Shown here piece after piece: positions 49,191-57,195 of a stretch of 64,000 nucleotides of DNA. The notes beneath the pieces are model-generated. The model made no database searches. It saw only the letters and a list, made by a program, of their open reading frames with translations, and was not told the origin of the DNA. Numbering within the stretch: the stretch's first letter is position 1; each line of letters opens with the position of its first letter. Made by a program: the position numbers and the translations under genes. The DNA is from Sulfurimicrobium sp964384915 (GTDB taxonomy: Bacteria; Pseudomonadota; Gammaproteobacteria; Burkholderiales; Sulfuricellaceae). The stretch is from positions 3,647 through 67,646 of the forward strand of contig CAYLMA010000015.1 of NCBI GenBank assembly GCA_964384915.1, in the 5' to 3' direction.

Positions 49191-51323
49191 CTAATTTGCT
49201 ATTTTCGGCTGCTGCAGCAGAACCAGGGATCGTCCTTGAAGCGGATAGGCGCTGCCACGAGCATATCGCTTATGATTCGAAGCGCCGGAAAAACTCGTGT
49301 CCACGGCAACCAGCCAACGCCCGTGTGGGCAGAAGCTCGGCAACGTAAAGGGGATCTCGTCGGAAGACGCATTCAACATGAGCAGGAAATCATCGTCTCC
49401 AACCGGGCTTCCCCGCCTGTCAACCTCGCCGATGGCATCTCCCGCGAGATACATGCCGAGGCAGCGGGCGAATCCCTGGCTCCACTCGGCGTCGCCCATC
49501 TCCAGGCCGTCGGGATTAAACCACATGATGTTCTTGTTTTTTCCGCGTAACCGCTGTTCCTGGAAAAAGCTGCGCCGGTGGAAAACCGGGTGTTCTTTGC
49601 GCAAAGTGATCATGTGCCGGACGAACGCAAGCAGTTCTTCATCTTCCGGGTTCAGTTTCCAATCGAGCCAATTGATCTCGTTGTCCTGGCAATAGGCATT
49701 ATTGTTGCCCTGCTGGCTGCGCCCCATCTCATCGCCGGACAGCAGCATGGGCACACCCTGGGAAAGAAACAGCGTGGCCATAAAGTTGCGTTTTTGCCGG
49801 GCGCGCAGGGCGAGTATGTCCGGCTTGTCGGTCGGCCCCTCGATGCCGCAATTCCAGGACAGGTTATGATCGTGCCCATCCCGGTTTTTCTCGCCATTGG
49901 CCTGATTGTGTTTCTGCTCGTAGCTGACCAGATCGTGCAGGGTGAAGCCGTCATGGGCGGTGATGAAATTGATGCTGGCGTAAGGCCGGCGGCCATTGTG
50001 GGCGTACAGGTCGCTCGATCCGGTGAGACGGTAGGCGAGGTCGCCGATCAGCCCCCCTTCGCCCTTCCAGTAGGCGCGTACAGCGTCCCGGTATTTGGCG
50101 TTCCACTCGGTCCATCCGACCGGGAAATTGCCTACCTGATAGCCGCCTTCCCCCAGATCCCAAGGCTCGGCGATCAGCTTTACCCGAGACAGCACCGGGT
50201 CCTGGTGGATGATGTCGAAAAAAGCACCGAGCCGGTCCACATCGTGCAGTTCCCGAGCCAGCGCCGCCGCCAGGTCGAAACGGAAGCCGTCCACATGCAT
50301 TTCCTGAACCCAGTAGCGCAGGCTGTCCATGATCAATTGCAGCACGCGCGGCTGCATCATGTTGAGGGTGTTGCCGCAGCCGGTGTAATCCATGCAGAAG
50401 CGCAGATTGTCCTGCGTCAGGCGATAATAGGCGGCGTTGTCGATCCCGCGCAAGCTCAGTGTCGGTCCGAGGTGGTTGCCTTCGGCGGTATGGTTGTAAA
50501 CCACGTCCAGAATGACTTCGAGGCCAGCCCGGTGCAGCGTTTTAACCATGGTTTTGAATTCTTTTACCGCGTCATCAGTCGCGGCGTAGCGCCGGTCCGG
50601 CACAAAAAACCCAAGGGAGTTATAACCCCAGTAGTTGCGCAGCCCGTTTTGCAGCAGGTGGCGGTCGTCCACGAAACAATGCACAGGCATCAGTTCCACG
50701 GCAGTCACTCCCAGGCGTTGCAGATGTTCAATGGCCGGGGCGCTGGCAAGGCCGGAGTAGGTTCCGCGCAAAGCCGCGGGGATGCCGGGGTGAAGCGCGG
50801 TGTAGCCCTTGACGTGCAATTCGTAAATGATGGTGTCGTTCCAGGCCGTGTCCGGAGGCTGGTCGTCCTCCCAGTCGAAGGCCGGATCGATCACCTGGCA
50901 TTTTGGCATCGCCAGCGCGTTGTCGCGCCAGTCGAAAGACAGGTCTTCCTGCTTGGCTCCGATTTTGTAACCGAAGTGGGCATCGCTCCAGCGCAGCTTG
51001 CCCACCGCCGCCTTGGCGTGGGGGTCAAGCAACAGTTTGTTGGGATTGAAGCGGTGACCCTGCTGCGGCTGGTAGGGCCCGTAAACCCGGTAGCCATACA
51101 AAAGCCCCGGCTTTGCTTCCGGCAGGTAGCAATGCCACACCAGGTCGGTCTGTTCCCGCATCTCGATGCGATCTGTTTCGCGCCTGCCGCGCGCATCGAA
51201 CAGGCATAGCTCAACTTTTTCCGCATGCTCCGAGAAAAGGGCGAAATTCACGCCATTCCCGTCCCAGGTTGCGCCCTGGGGGTACGGTTTTCCGGGCCGA
51301 ACGACTGTCACCTGCTTGCTCAT
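49191..51323 (-). CDS. glgX: Glycogen debranching enzyme GlgX
   Basis: The 710-residue GH13 isoamylase-type enzyme has an N-terminal CBM48 domain (GATWDGNGVNFALFSEHAEKVELCLFD) followed by the catalytic barrel. GH13 regions are visible: DVVYNHTAEGNHLGP, the nucleophile Asp in GFRFDLAAALARE, the acid Glu in KLIAEPWDLG, and the transition-state Asp in NFITAHDGFTLHDLV. It removes short alpha-1,6 branches left by glycogen phosphorylase. The ATG at 51323 has AAGGA upstream; the open frame runs to 51359. No other glycogen gene is in the window. The discoidin-like gene lies 88 bp upstream on the same strand. Confidence 0.94.
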   Translation of the reverse strand: MSKQVTVVRPGKPYPQGATWDGNGVNFALFSEHAEKVELCLFDARGRRETDRIEMREQTDLVWHCYLPEAKPGLLYGYRVYGPYQPQQGHRFNPNKLLLDPHAKAAVGKLRWSDAHFGYKIGAKQEDLSFDWRDNALAMPKCQVIDPAFDWEDDQPPDTAWNDTIIYELHVKGYTALHPGIPAALRGTYSGLASAPAIEHLQRLGVTAVELMPVHCFVDDRHLLQNGLRNYWGYNSLGFFVPDRRYAATDDAVKEFKTMVKTLHRAGLEVILDVVYNHTAEGNHLGPTLSLRGIDNAAYYRLTQDNLRFCMDYTGCGNTLNMMQPRVLQLIMDSLRYWVQEMHVDGFRFDLAAALARELHDVDRLGAFFDIIHQDPVLSRVKLIAEPWDLGEGGYQVGNFPVGWTEWNAKYRDAVRAYWKGEGGLIGDLAYRLTGSSDLYAHNGRRPYASINFITAHDGFTLHDLVSYEQKHNQANGEKNRDGHDHNLSWNCGIEGPTDKPDILALRARQKRNFMATLFLSQGVPMLLSGDEMGRSQQGNNNAYCQDNEINWLDWKLNPEDEELLAFVRHMITLRKEHPVFHRRSFFQEQRLRGKNKNIMWFNPDGLEMGDAEWSQGFARCLGMYLAGDAIGEVDRRGSPVGDDDFLLMLNASSDEIPFTLPSFCPHGRWLVAVDTSFSGASNHKRYARGSAYPLQGRSLVLLQQPKIAN

Positions 51324-51411
51324 TTCATATTCCTTGTCTCGTTGGCATGTGTCACGCATGATGATTGTCCGTGACTGGACATTTCATGCCCCCAAGACTA
51401 CATGGCCTGGG

Positions 51412-51909
51412 TTACAACTGGAATGCGATATGGTTCAATTTCGCCCGGCACGCAAGATTTCCCTTGTCCGGCTTGATGGTCATTTTCAGGTCTGTGAGTT
51501 GAGGAAGGTCCAGTTTCAGTTCCTCTCTTTGGAACGTGCTTCCGTCCGGGCTGAAATGATATTCGTGCCGCAGGATTTCCCGGAAATGGGCACCGGAATC
51601 GGTGGAGACCTCAAAACAGATTTCCTGTGTGCGCGCGACTTCTCGCTCCTCGATTTCATAAACGATTGCAGTGATGTTCTGGGGGGAGTCGAATTTGAAA
51701 ATCAGGGTCTGCGGTCCAGCGGACCCCGCCACCCACTGCGAGCTGCCCAGCCCCGTGCTGCCGTCAACGATATTGTCCAGAGGGAAATTTTCGGATTCGG
51801 ACGTGGCGATGAGCTCCGCGCTCCGGATGATGTCGATGGTGTTCGCAGTTGCAGGCATGGCAGCCTCGTTTGCGGACGGAACAATCTTTTTCCTAAGCTT
51901 TTCGTGCAT
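51412..51909 (-). CDS. Discoidin (F5/8 type C)-like carbohydrate-binding protein
   Basis: The 165-residue protein is not assigned to a named family with certainty. The pattern ENFPLDNIVDGSTGLGSSQWV, then PQTLIFKFDSPQNITAIVYEI and TDSGAHFREILRHEYHFSPDG resembles discoidin-like carbohydrate-binding domains. There is no signal peptide, so it is probably cytosolic. The ATG at 51909 has GGAGA 7 bases upstream and is preferred to 51945. Position directly before glgX on the same strand suggests it binds glycogen or a similar polyglucan; this is inference only. Confidence 0.65.
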   Translation of the reverse strand: MHEKLRKKIVPSANEAAMPATANTIDIIRSAELIATSESENFPLDNIVDGSTGLGSSQWVAGSAGPQTLIFKFDSPQNITAIVYEIEEREVARTQEICFEVSTDSGAHFREILRHEYHFSPDGSTFQREELKLDLPQLTDLKMTIKPDKGNLACRAKLNHIAFQL

Positions 51910-52586
51910 TCTGTTCTCCAGGTTGTGTGGCAGATCTATCGCCAAGCAGCGATTTGACGTCGGACGTCATCTGAACAAGGCAGTCGGAAACGAAGCAGAC
52001 GGCCAAACCCGTGTGGCTTTGAACTTGCACCAGCAGCCGGCCCGAGTCATGGCAAGAAACGTTCCGGGACGGATGATGAGGCTGGCGTGTTGAGTCATTG
52101 GAAAAATCAACCGTGCTGTCAGTAATTTCGCGAGCGATGGCCGTATCTGGTGCTGAGACTATTCGCCCTCGGGCTTGCCGCTGCTTCCGCCTGTTAACAG
52201 GGTTTTGATTGAGAATCATAGCATAGCCACGGTTTTGCCAAGGAGATGGCTGATTCTTGGAAGAGGCGGCTCAATCGAAGTGGAAGGTGGATAGCACATC
52301 GATGGCTTTATCAAAGCCTTTCCGGGTGAAGCTGGGAGTCAGGAAGATTCTGAGCACAGAGTCGCCAGCATGAAGTGGCGTATGACACGTTACCAGTTTT
52401 TCTTCGTATCGTTCGAAACCGCTGATTAGCAGCTCGCCAAAGCGGTTCGGTGAGGGAGTGGAATACTGATTCCTACGGCTATGATAGCATCTAGTTTGTT
52501 TGTCCCATGGAGGCGGGTAGTGGTTATGCGGGCTATCCAGCCAGTGCCGCCTTAAGACGACGGCTTCATTTCTAGAATCCAGAACT
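51910..52586. other. Region without a supported gene, before the palindromic element
   Basis: About 680 bp. A 118-codon open frame on the minus strand (52271-52627) starts inside the neighbouring palindromic element and has no recognisable similarity or ribosome site. Nothing else (RNA, promoter, repeat) was recognised. Confidence 0.3.
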
Positions 52587-52832
52587 TTAAACCTAAAAAC
52601 CTCAGTTGACCGCTTTATTGAGTGCATAACGCAATGAATTTAATAAATTTATTCTTGAATCATGGATTCACCCGTTTGGTGACGTCGCTACGTAGTGGAT
52701 TGCACTGTTTTTGGGGCGCATGGCTGCGTTGCAACTCCTTGGAATGGAGCGACCATTCCGCGTCGTTGCGCCTTGCCCTGCGCCCCAAAAACCGTACACT
52801 CCACCACGTCCAACTGAGGTTTCTAGGTTAAA
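52587..52832. mobile_element. 246-bp palindromic, MITE-like element
   Basis: Ends are inverted copies: the left end TTAAACCTAAAAACCTCAGT and the right end (complement) TTAACCTAGAAACCTCAGTT. A second pair of arms, 52695-52720 and 52779-52804, matches at 23 of 26 positions in inverted orientation and frames a smaller GGAATGG/CCATTCC hairpin. On the right the two arms are 3 bp apart, on the left 84 bp, so the left half seems to hold an insertion (52611-52694). No transposase is encoded. It abuts the start codon of the L,D-transpeptidase gene. Confidence 0.6.
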
Positions 52833-53309
52833 TTGCTCAAAATCAGAATCGACACTGAAAAACAGACACTTGAATTGCTGGATGAATCACGGCTAGTCAG
52901 GCGCTTTCCGGTTTCTACCGCAAAAAATGGGGCGGGGGAGGTGTCGGGCAGTTTTTGTACCCCGCGCGGCAGGCATGTGGTGCGCGCCAGGATCGGCGCA
53001 GGCTTGCCGGAAAATACCGTGTTCGTGCGGCGACGCCCTTCGGGTGAGGGCTACAGCGATGAATTAGGGCGTCAGTTCCCAGAGCGTGACTGGATTTTAA
53101 GCCGCATTCTCTGGCTTTCCGGCTGTGAACCCGGTTTCAATCGCCTGGGTGAGGTCGATACGATGCGGCGCTACATCTACATTCATGGCACGCCACACGA
53201 GGAAGCCGTAGGCAGCCCGGTTTCCCATGGCTGTATCAGGATGCGAATGCACGATATGGTGGAGTTGTTTGAGCTGGTGCCCGTAGGGACACCAGTGGAG
53301 ATTGTGTAA
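52833..53309 (+). CDS. L,D-transpeptidase (YkuD domain)
   Basis: The 158-residue protein is a bare YkuD catalytic domain. The signature is YIHGTPHEEAVGSPVSHGCIRMRMHDM, with the catalytic cysteine and flanking His, Gly and Arg in SHGCIRM. Members cross-link peptidoglycan peptides or attach proteins to them. No signal peptide is visible, as in several short proteobacterial YkuD proteins. The only plausible start is the TTG at 52833, directly after the palindromic element's right end; no Shine-Dalgarno is seen except AGG within that end. The original promoter and leader may have been replaced by the element. Confidence 0.82.
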   Translation: MLKIRIDTEKQTLELLDESRLVRRFPVSTAKNGAGEVSGSFCTPRGRHVVRARIGAGLPENTVFVRRRPSGEGYSDELGRQFPERDWILSRILWLSGCEPGFNRLGEVDTMRRYIYIHGTPHEEAVGSPVSHGCIRMRMHDMVELFELVPVGTPVEIV

Positions 53310-53480
53310 AAAATTGCTGCGACAATTATAGGGGTGGCGAGCCTGACCCCCGGCACTTGCAGTAAATGGCTGTGGCTGCTGGCTTCCGCCCCTGACCAGA
53401 TTCACCACCTTGCAATGCGGGGAGGCCCGCCATAAGACTGAATGCCAAGGTTACGCATGGATTACACACGAATCAAAAGC

Positions 53481-53510
53481 AAAGGGCCTGGATCACTCCA
53501 AGCCCCTTTA
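53481..53510 (-). terminator. Terminator of tRNA-Glu
   Basis: On the minus strand AAAGGGGCTTGGA-gtga-TCCAGGCCCTTT forms a stem followed by GCTTTT, starting 6 bp after the tRNA. Confidence 0.7.
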
Positions 53511-53515
53511 TTATC

Positions 53516-53591
53516 TGGCGTCCCCAACGAGATTCGAACTCGTGTTACCGCCGTGAAAGGGCGATGTCCTAGGCCTCTAGACGATAGGGAC
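53516..53591 (-). tRNA. tRNA-Glu (anticodon TTC)
   Basis: A 76-nt tRNA reading 5'-GTCCCTATCGTCTAGAGGCC and ending GGGGACGCCA with encoded CCA. The anticodon loop CTTTCAC presents TTC. All stems pair normally. A terminator hairpin follows. Confidence 0.96.
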
Positions 53592-53598
53592 TAAATCT

Positions 53599-53823
53599 TT
53601 ACTTCTTTGTCAGCTGGGTAGTCGTTATGCCCGTAAGCAACAAGATAAAACCGACAGGAACCCATGACAACCAAAAAACAATTATTTCACTATCTCCTGA
53701 TGGCAGATTATAAAAACCTACCGCCAGACCAACAATTGTACAAAAGAAACCGAGGTAAGAAGTTACTACGCCTAGCTGGTTCATTCTGTTCGCTTTGTCG
53801 CTCGAAGCAAAAAGTCTGCGCAT
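53599..53823 (-). CDS. Possible small two-helix membrane protein
   Basis: A frame of 74 codons (from ATG 53823; 61 from the ATG at 53784) encodes two hydrophobic helices, VTSYLGFFCTIVGLAVGFYN and VFWLSWVPVGFILLLTGITT, with a basic tail TTQLTKK. No family is recognised and neither ATG has a good ribosome site. It ends 8 bp before the tRNA-Glu gene on the same strand, so the tRNA promoter may overlap it. Real but unproven. Confidence 0.4.
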   Translation of the reverse strand: MRRLFASSDKANRMNQLGVVTSYLGFFCTIVGLAVGFYNLPSGDSEIIVFWLSWVPVGFILLLTGITTTQLTKK

Positions 53824-54013
53824 TATAGTGAGCCATTTAGGGCTCGTCAAGCCATTTGTAGAGAACTGTTTTTGCGGCGCTCGCGCAAGCCAAAGCAGCC
53901 GGGCGGAAGACAAGCCTCTTGCCGTAAGTAAAATCCGGACGGAGCCGCATGCCGCGGTTGCTTTTGATCTGCTATAGTTCAGACACCTATTTTGGATAGA
54001 AATAAATTCATTC

Positions 54014-55258
54014 GTGTCTCCCTTCGAACTCTTTATCGGATTGCGTTATACCCGTGCCAAGCGGCGCAATCACTTCATTTCCTTCATTTCACTGATTTCC
54101 ATGGCGGGCATTGCGCTGGGCGTGGCGGCGCTGATTGTGGTGCTTTCGGTCATGAACGGCTTCCAGCAGGAATTGCGTGCGCGCATTCTCGGTGTGGCCT
54201 CGCATATCCAGATTACCGGCGGCGACAATACCCTGGCCGACTGGCGCGGTGTTGTAGAGGACGCTTCGCGCCACCCTGAAGTCGCCGCCGCCGCGCCCTA
54301 CATCATGGCCCAGAACATGCTGACTTTCGATCAGGCGGTGCAGGGGGCGATCGTGCGCGGCATCCTGCCCGAACTCGAAAGCGGGGTGGCGCAGTTTTCC
54401 AGCCACATGAAGCAGGGGCGGCTTGAGGATTTGCGTTCCGGCGAATTCGGCATCGTGCTCGGCTCCGAACTGGCGCGGGCGCTTGGCGCTCGGTTGGGCG
54501 ACAAGGTGGTGGTGATGGCGCCGCAGGGGCAGGTGACGCCGGCAGGCGTGGTGCCGCGCCTGAAGCAGTTCACCGTCAGGGGCATCTTTGAAGTCGGCAT
54601 GTACGAATATGACTATGGGCTGGCGCTGATCCATATCGACGATGCGGCCCGGCTGTACCGCATGGATGAGCGGGTTTCGGGCGTGCGGCTGGCGCTTAAA
54701 GACCTTTACAGCGCGCCTCAGGTATCGCGCGAGCTAATGGACCTCATGCGGGGCGACTTTTACATCAGCGACTGGACACGCCAGCATGCCAACTTTTTCC
54801 GCGCCATCCAGATCGAGAAGAATGTGATGTTCATCATCCTGTTGCTGATCGTCGCCGTAGCGGCGTTCAACATTGTTTCCACCCTGGTGATGGCCGTAAC
54901 TGACAAGCAGGCGGACATCGCCATCCTGCGCACCCTGGGTGCATCGCCTGCCAGCATCATGAAAATCTTCATCGTACAGGGGGCGTTGATCGGCTTGATA
55001 GGCATGCTCATCGGGGTCGGGGGCGGGGTGCTTCTTGCGCTCAACATCGATGTGATCGTGCCCGCGATCGAGCGCCTCTTTGGCGTCGTATTCCTTGCGA
55101 AAGATGTTTATTATATCAGCGAGTTGCCATCGAAACTTGACGTTAATGATGTGATTTATGTGGCTTCGGTTTCGTTCGCCCTGACCTTGCTTGCGACGCT
55201 TTACCCCAGTTACCGGGCGTCAAAAACCAACCCGGCGGAGGCGCTCAGATATGAATAG
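54014..55258 (+). CDS. Lipoprotein-releasing ABC transporter permease LolC/E
   Basis: A 414-residue FtsX-type permease: N-terminal helix (about 24-46, LISMAGIALGVAALIVVLSVM), a MacB-like periplasmic domain, and three C-terminal helices (about 270-295, 315-345, 375-400). The opening ELFIGLRYTRAKRRNHFISF is diagnostic for LolC/LolE. It extracts outer-membrane lipoproteins from the inner membrane for LolA. Only one permease gene is present, as in organisms with a homodimeric LolF-like version. The start is a GTG at 54014 with no clear Shine-Dalgarno. lolD starts 8 bp before its stop. Confidence 0.9.
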   Translation: MSPFELFIGLRYTRAKRRNHFISFISLISMAGIALGVAALIVVLSVMNGFQQELRARILGVASHIQITGGDNTLADWRGVVEDASRHPEVAAAAPYIMAQNMLTFDQAVQGAIVRGILPELESGVAQFSSHMKQGRLEDLRSGEFGIVLGSELARALGARLGDKVVVMAPQGQVTPAGVVPRLKQFTVRGIFEVGMYEYDYGLALIHIDDAARLYRMDERVSGVRLALKDLYSAPQVSRELMDLMRGDFYISDWTRQHANFFRAIQIEKNVMFIILLLIVAVAAFNIVSTLVMAVTDKQADIAILRTLGASPASIMKIFIVQGALIGLIGMLIGVGGGVLLALNIDVIVPAIERLFGVVFLAKDVYYISELPSKLDVNDVIYVASVSFALTLLATLYPSYRASKTNPAEALRYE

Positions 55259-55958
55259 CTTGCAGCCATCAGCCATCAGCAGCCAGCCTGTCTTGTCCTG
55301 CCGAGGCCTGCGCAAGGTTTTCCAGCAGGGCAAGGTAGAGGTGCCTGTCCTGCTGGGGATTGACCTCGATATCGCGCAAGGCGAAAGAGTGGCGATCGTC
55401 GGCGCATCCGGATCAGGTAAAAGCACATTGCTACATCTGCTGGGCGGCCTCGATGACGCCAGCGCAGGCGAACTTGATATTCTCGGCCATGATGTCAAAA
55501 GCTTGAACGAAGCCGAGCGGGGGCACTTGCGCAACCAGTCGCTGGGGTTTATCTATCAGTTTCACCATCTGCTGCCCGAATTCTCAGCCCTCGAAAACGT
55601 GGCCATGCCGCTGCTGATCCGGCGCATCCCCAAGCGCCAGGCTTATGAGAATGCCGCTGCGATGCTGCAGAAGGTTGGGTTGGGGCACCGCCTTGAACAC
55701 ACCCCCGGCGAGCTTTCCGGCGGCGAGCGCCAGCGCGCGGCGGTGGCCCGCGCCCTGGTAAGCAGGCCGGCCTGCGTGCTGGCGGACGAGCCTACCGGGA
55801 ATCTTGATCGCAATACCGCTCAAGGGGTGTTCGATCTGATGCTGGAATTGAATCATGAACTCAACACCAGTTTCGTGATCGTGACGCATGACATGGAACT
55901 GGCGGCAAAGATGGATCGTACCTTGAGACTGGTCGATGGGAGCCTGCTTGGGCAGTAA
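55251..55958 (+). CDS. lolD: Lipoprotein-releasing ABC transporter ATPase LolD
   Basis: The 235-residue ABC ATPase has Walker A GASGSGKSTL, the Q-loop region GFIYQFHHLLPEFSALENV (a LolD hallmark), signature LSGGERQR and Walker B VLADEPTGNLD with H-loop VIVTHD. It powers the LolC/E permease. The ATG at 55251 overlaps the permease stop, so translation is coupled; the longer ORF from 55191 lies inside the permease gene and is rejected. Confidence 0.95.
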   Translation: MNSLQPSAISSQPVLSCRGLRKVFQQGKVEVPVLLGIDLDIAQGERVAIVGASGSGKSTLLHLLGGLDDASAGELDILGHDVKSLNEAERGHLRNQSLGFIYQFHHLLPEFSALENVAMPLLIRRIPKRQAYENAAAMLQKVGLGHRLEHTPGELSGGERQRAAVARALVSRPACVLADEPTGNLDRNTAQGVFDLMLELNHELNTSFVIVTHDMELAAKMDRTLRLVDGSLLGQ

Positions 55959-57183
55959 TTTTCAGTCCCGCTGGCTTGCGCCGTTACTGGCATTCGCAGT
56001 GGTTCTGCTGATTGGGAGCGTAACCCTGTTTCTGTGCCGGGTAGAGAACTGGCCACTCGGACTCCTGTTGGCCCTGGTTTCAGGTTTTCTGGCATGGTTT
56101 CTGGTCCGCATGCCGGCCCGGCACAGTGCCTTGATGACGCAGGCGACTGCGGCGGCGCAACGCAGCGAGGCGCGCCTGAACAAACTCAAGCGAGAAATCG
56201 AGGTGCGTATCGAGATGCGCACCCAGGCATTGATTCAGACCAACCAGGAATTGCTGAACGAGCTTGCAGACCGTCGCCAGGCAATTCAGAAACTTCACGA
56301 GCAACATACTTTTTCGCTGGCCTTGCTCAGGGCCCAATCAGATGTGGACGAAGGCGTGCTGGTGATACAGGACAAGCGCATTGTTTTTGCCAATGAGGCA
56401 CTGTCGCGCCTGTCGGGTTATTCCCTCGATGAACTGCTGGACAATTTTCCATTTATCAACCTCGTCCACCCCGACCAGCGTGAAGCGGTCATGGCGATGC
56501 ACATGCGGCGGCTTGCCGGGGAGCAGTTCGAGAATCATTATGAAACCTCTCTGTTAAGCAAAACTGGAGAACGCCACGAAGTGGAGTTGTCCGTGGCCGC
56601 CGTGCATGATGGCAAGAAGATCCAGATCGTGGTGGTGGCGCGTGACATCACCGAACGCAAGCTGCTGCAGGATAATTTGCAGCATATGGCCCATTTCGAC
56701 GAACTGACCAGTTTGCCAAACCGCACGTTGTTTTTTGACCGCCTGAAGCGCGCCCTCGCTGATGCAAGGCGTCATGGCAGTGGCTTTGCGCTGTTATTCG
56801 TGGACCTGGATGGCTTCAAAAAAGTGAACGATGCCTATGGGCATCCACTTGGGGATCAGTTGCTCAATGAGGTGGCGCGGCGCATGGAGCAATGCGTGCG
56901 CGAGAGCGACACCGTGGCGCGCATGGGCGGTGACGAATTTGCCATCATTCTGGGGGACATCAATGACGCCGACGATGCGCGCCTGGTGGCGCAAAAAATC
57001 ATCAACAGCCTGTCCACACCCTTGATCCTGGACGGCAAGGATTGCCACGTCGGCGCCAGCATTGGCATCAGTCTCTATCCGCAGGACGGGGAAAGCAGCG
57101 AAAGCATGCTCACCAATGCCGATAGCGCCATGTATAGCGCCAAGAGCAAGGGCAAGAATACCTACTGCTTCGTCCGGAGCTAA
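55936..57183 (+). CDS. Membrane PAS-GGDEF diguanylate cyclase
   Basis: The 415-residue protein has two N-terminal helices (about 13-34 and 39-58), a coiled coil (65-125), a PAS domain (about 130-255) and a GGDEF domain. The active site is MGGDEFAIIL, and RESD five residues before it is an intact inhibitory I-site, so it should make cyclic-di-GMP with product feedback. The ATG at 55936 overlaps lolD by 23 bp; no in-frame start nearer the lolD stop was found. Cyclic-di-GMP commonly controls EPS, but no direct link with the EPS locus can be seen. Confidence 0.9.
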   Translation: MGACLGSNFQSRWLAPLLAFAVVLLIGSVTLFLCRVENWPLGLLLALVSGFLAWFLVRMPARHSALMTQATAAAQRSEARLNKLKREIEVRIEMRTQALIQTNQELLNELADRRQAIQKLHEQHTFSLALLRAQSDVDEGVLVIQDKRIVFANEALSRLSGYSLDELLDNFPFINLVHPDQREAVMAMHMRRLAGEQFENHYETSLLSKTGERHEVELSVAAVHDGKKIQIVVVARDITERKLLQDNLQHMAHFDELTSLPNRTLFFDRLKRALADARRHGSGFALLFVDLDGFKKVNDAYGHPLGDQLLNEVARRMEQCVRESDTVARMGGDEFAIILGDINDADDARLVAQKIINSLSTPLILDGKDCHVGASIGISLYPQDGESSESMLTNADSAMYSAKSKGKNTYCFVRS

Positions 57184-57195
57184 CTGAAAGCAGCC

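Noticed and set aside
49578..51209. A 543-codon open frame antisense to glgX
   Set aside because: It mirrors the codon pattern of glgX, which has intact GH13 motifs; high GC at third positions creates such shadows.
51893..52219. A 108-codon minus-strand frame overlapping the discoidin-like gene start
   Set aside because: No similarity, biased composition, and it would cover the ribosome site of the better-supported gene.
52271..52627. A 118-codon minus-strand frame before the palindromic element
   Set aside because: Starts within the element, has no recognisable domain or ribosome site; left as unsupported.
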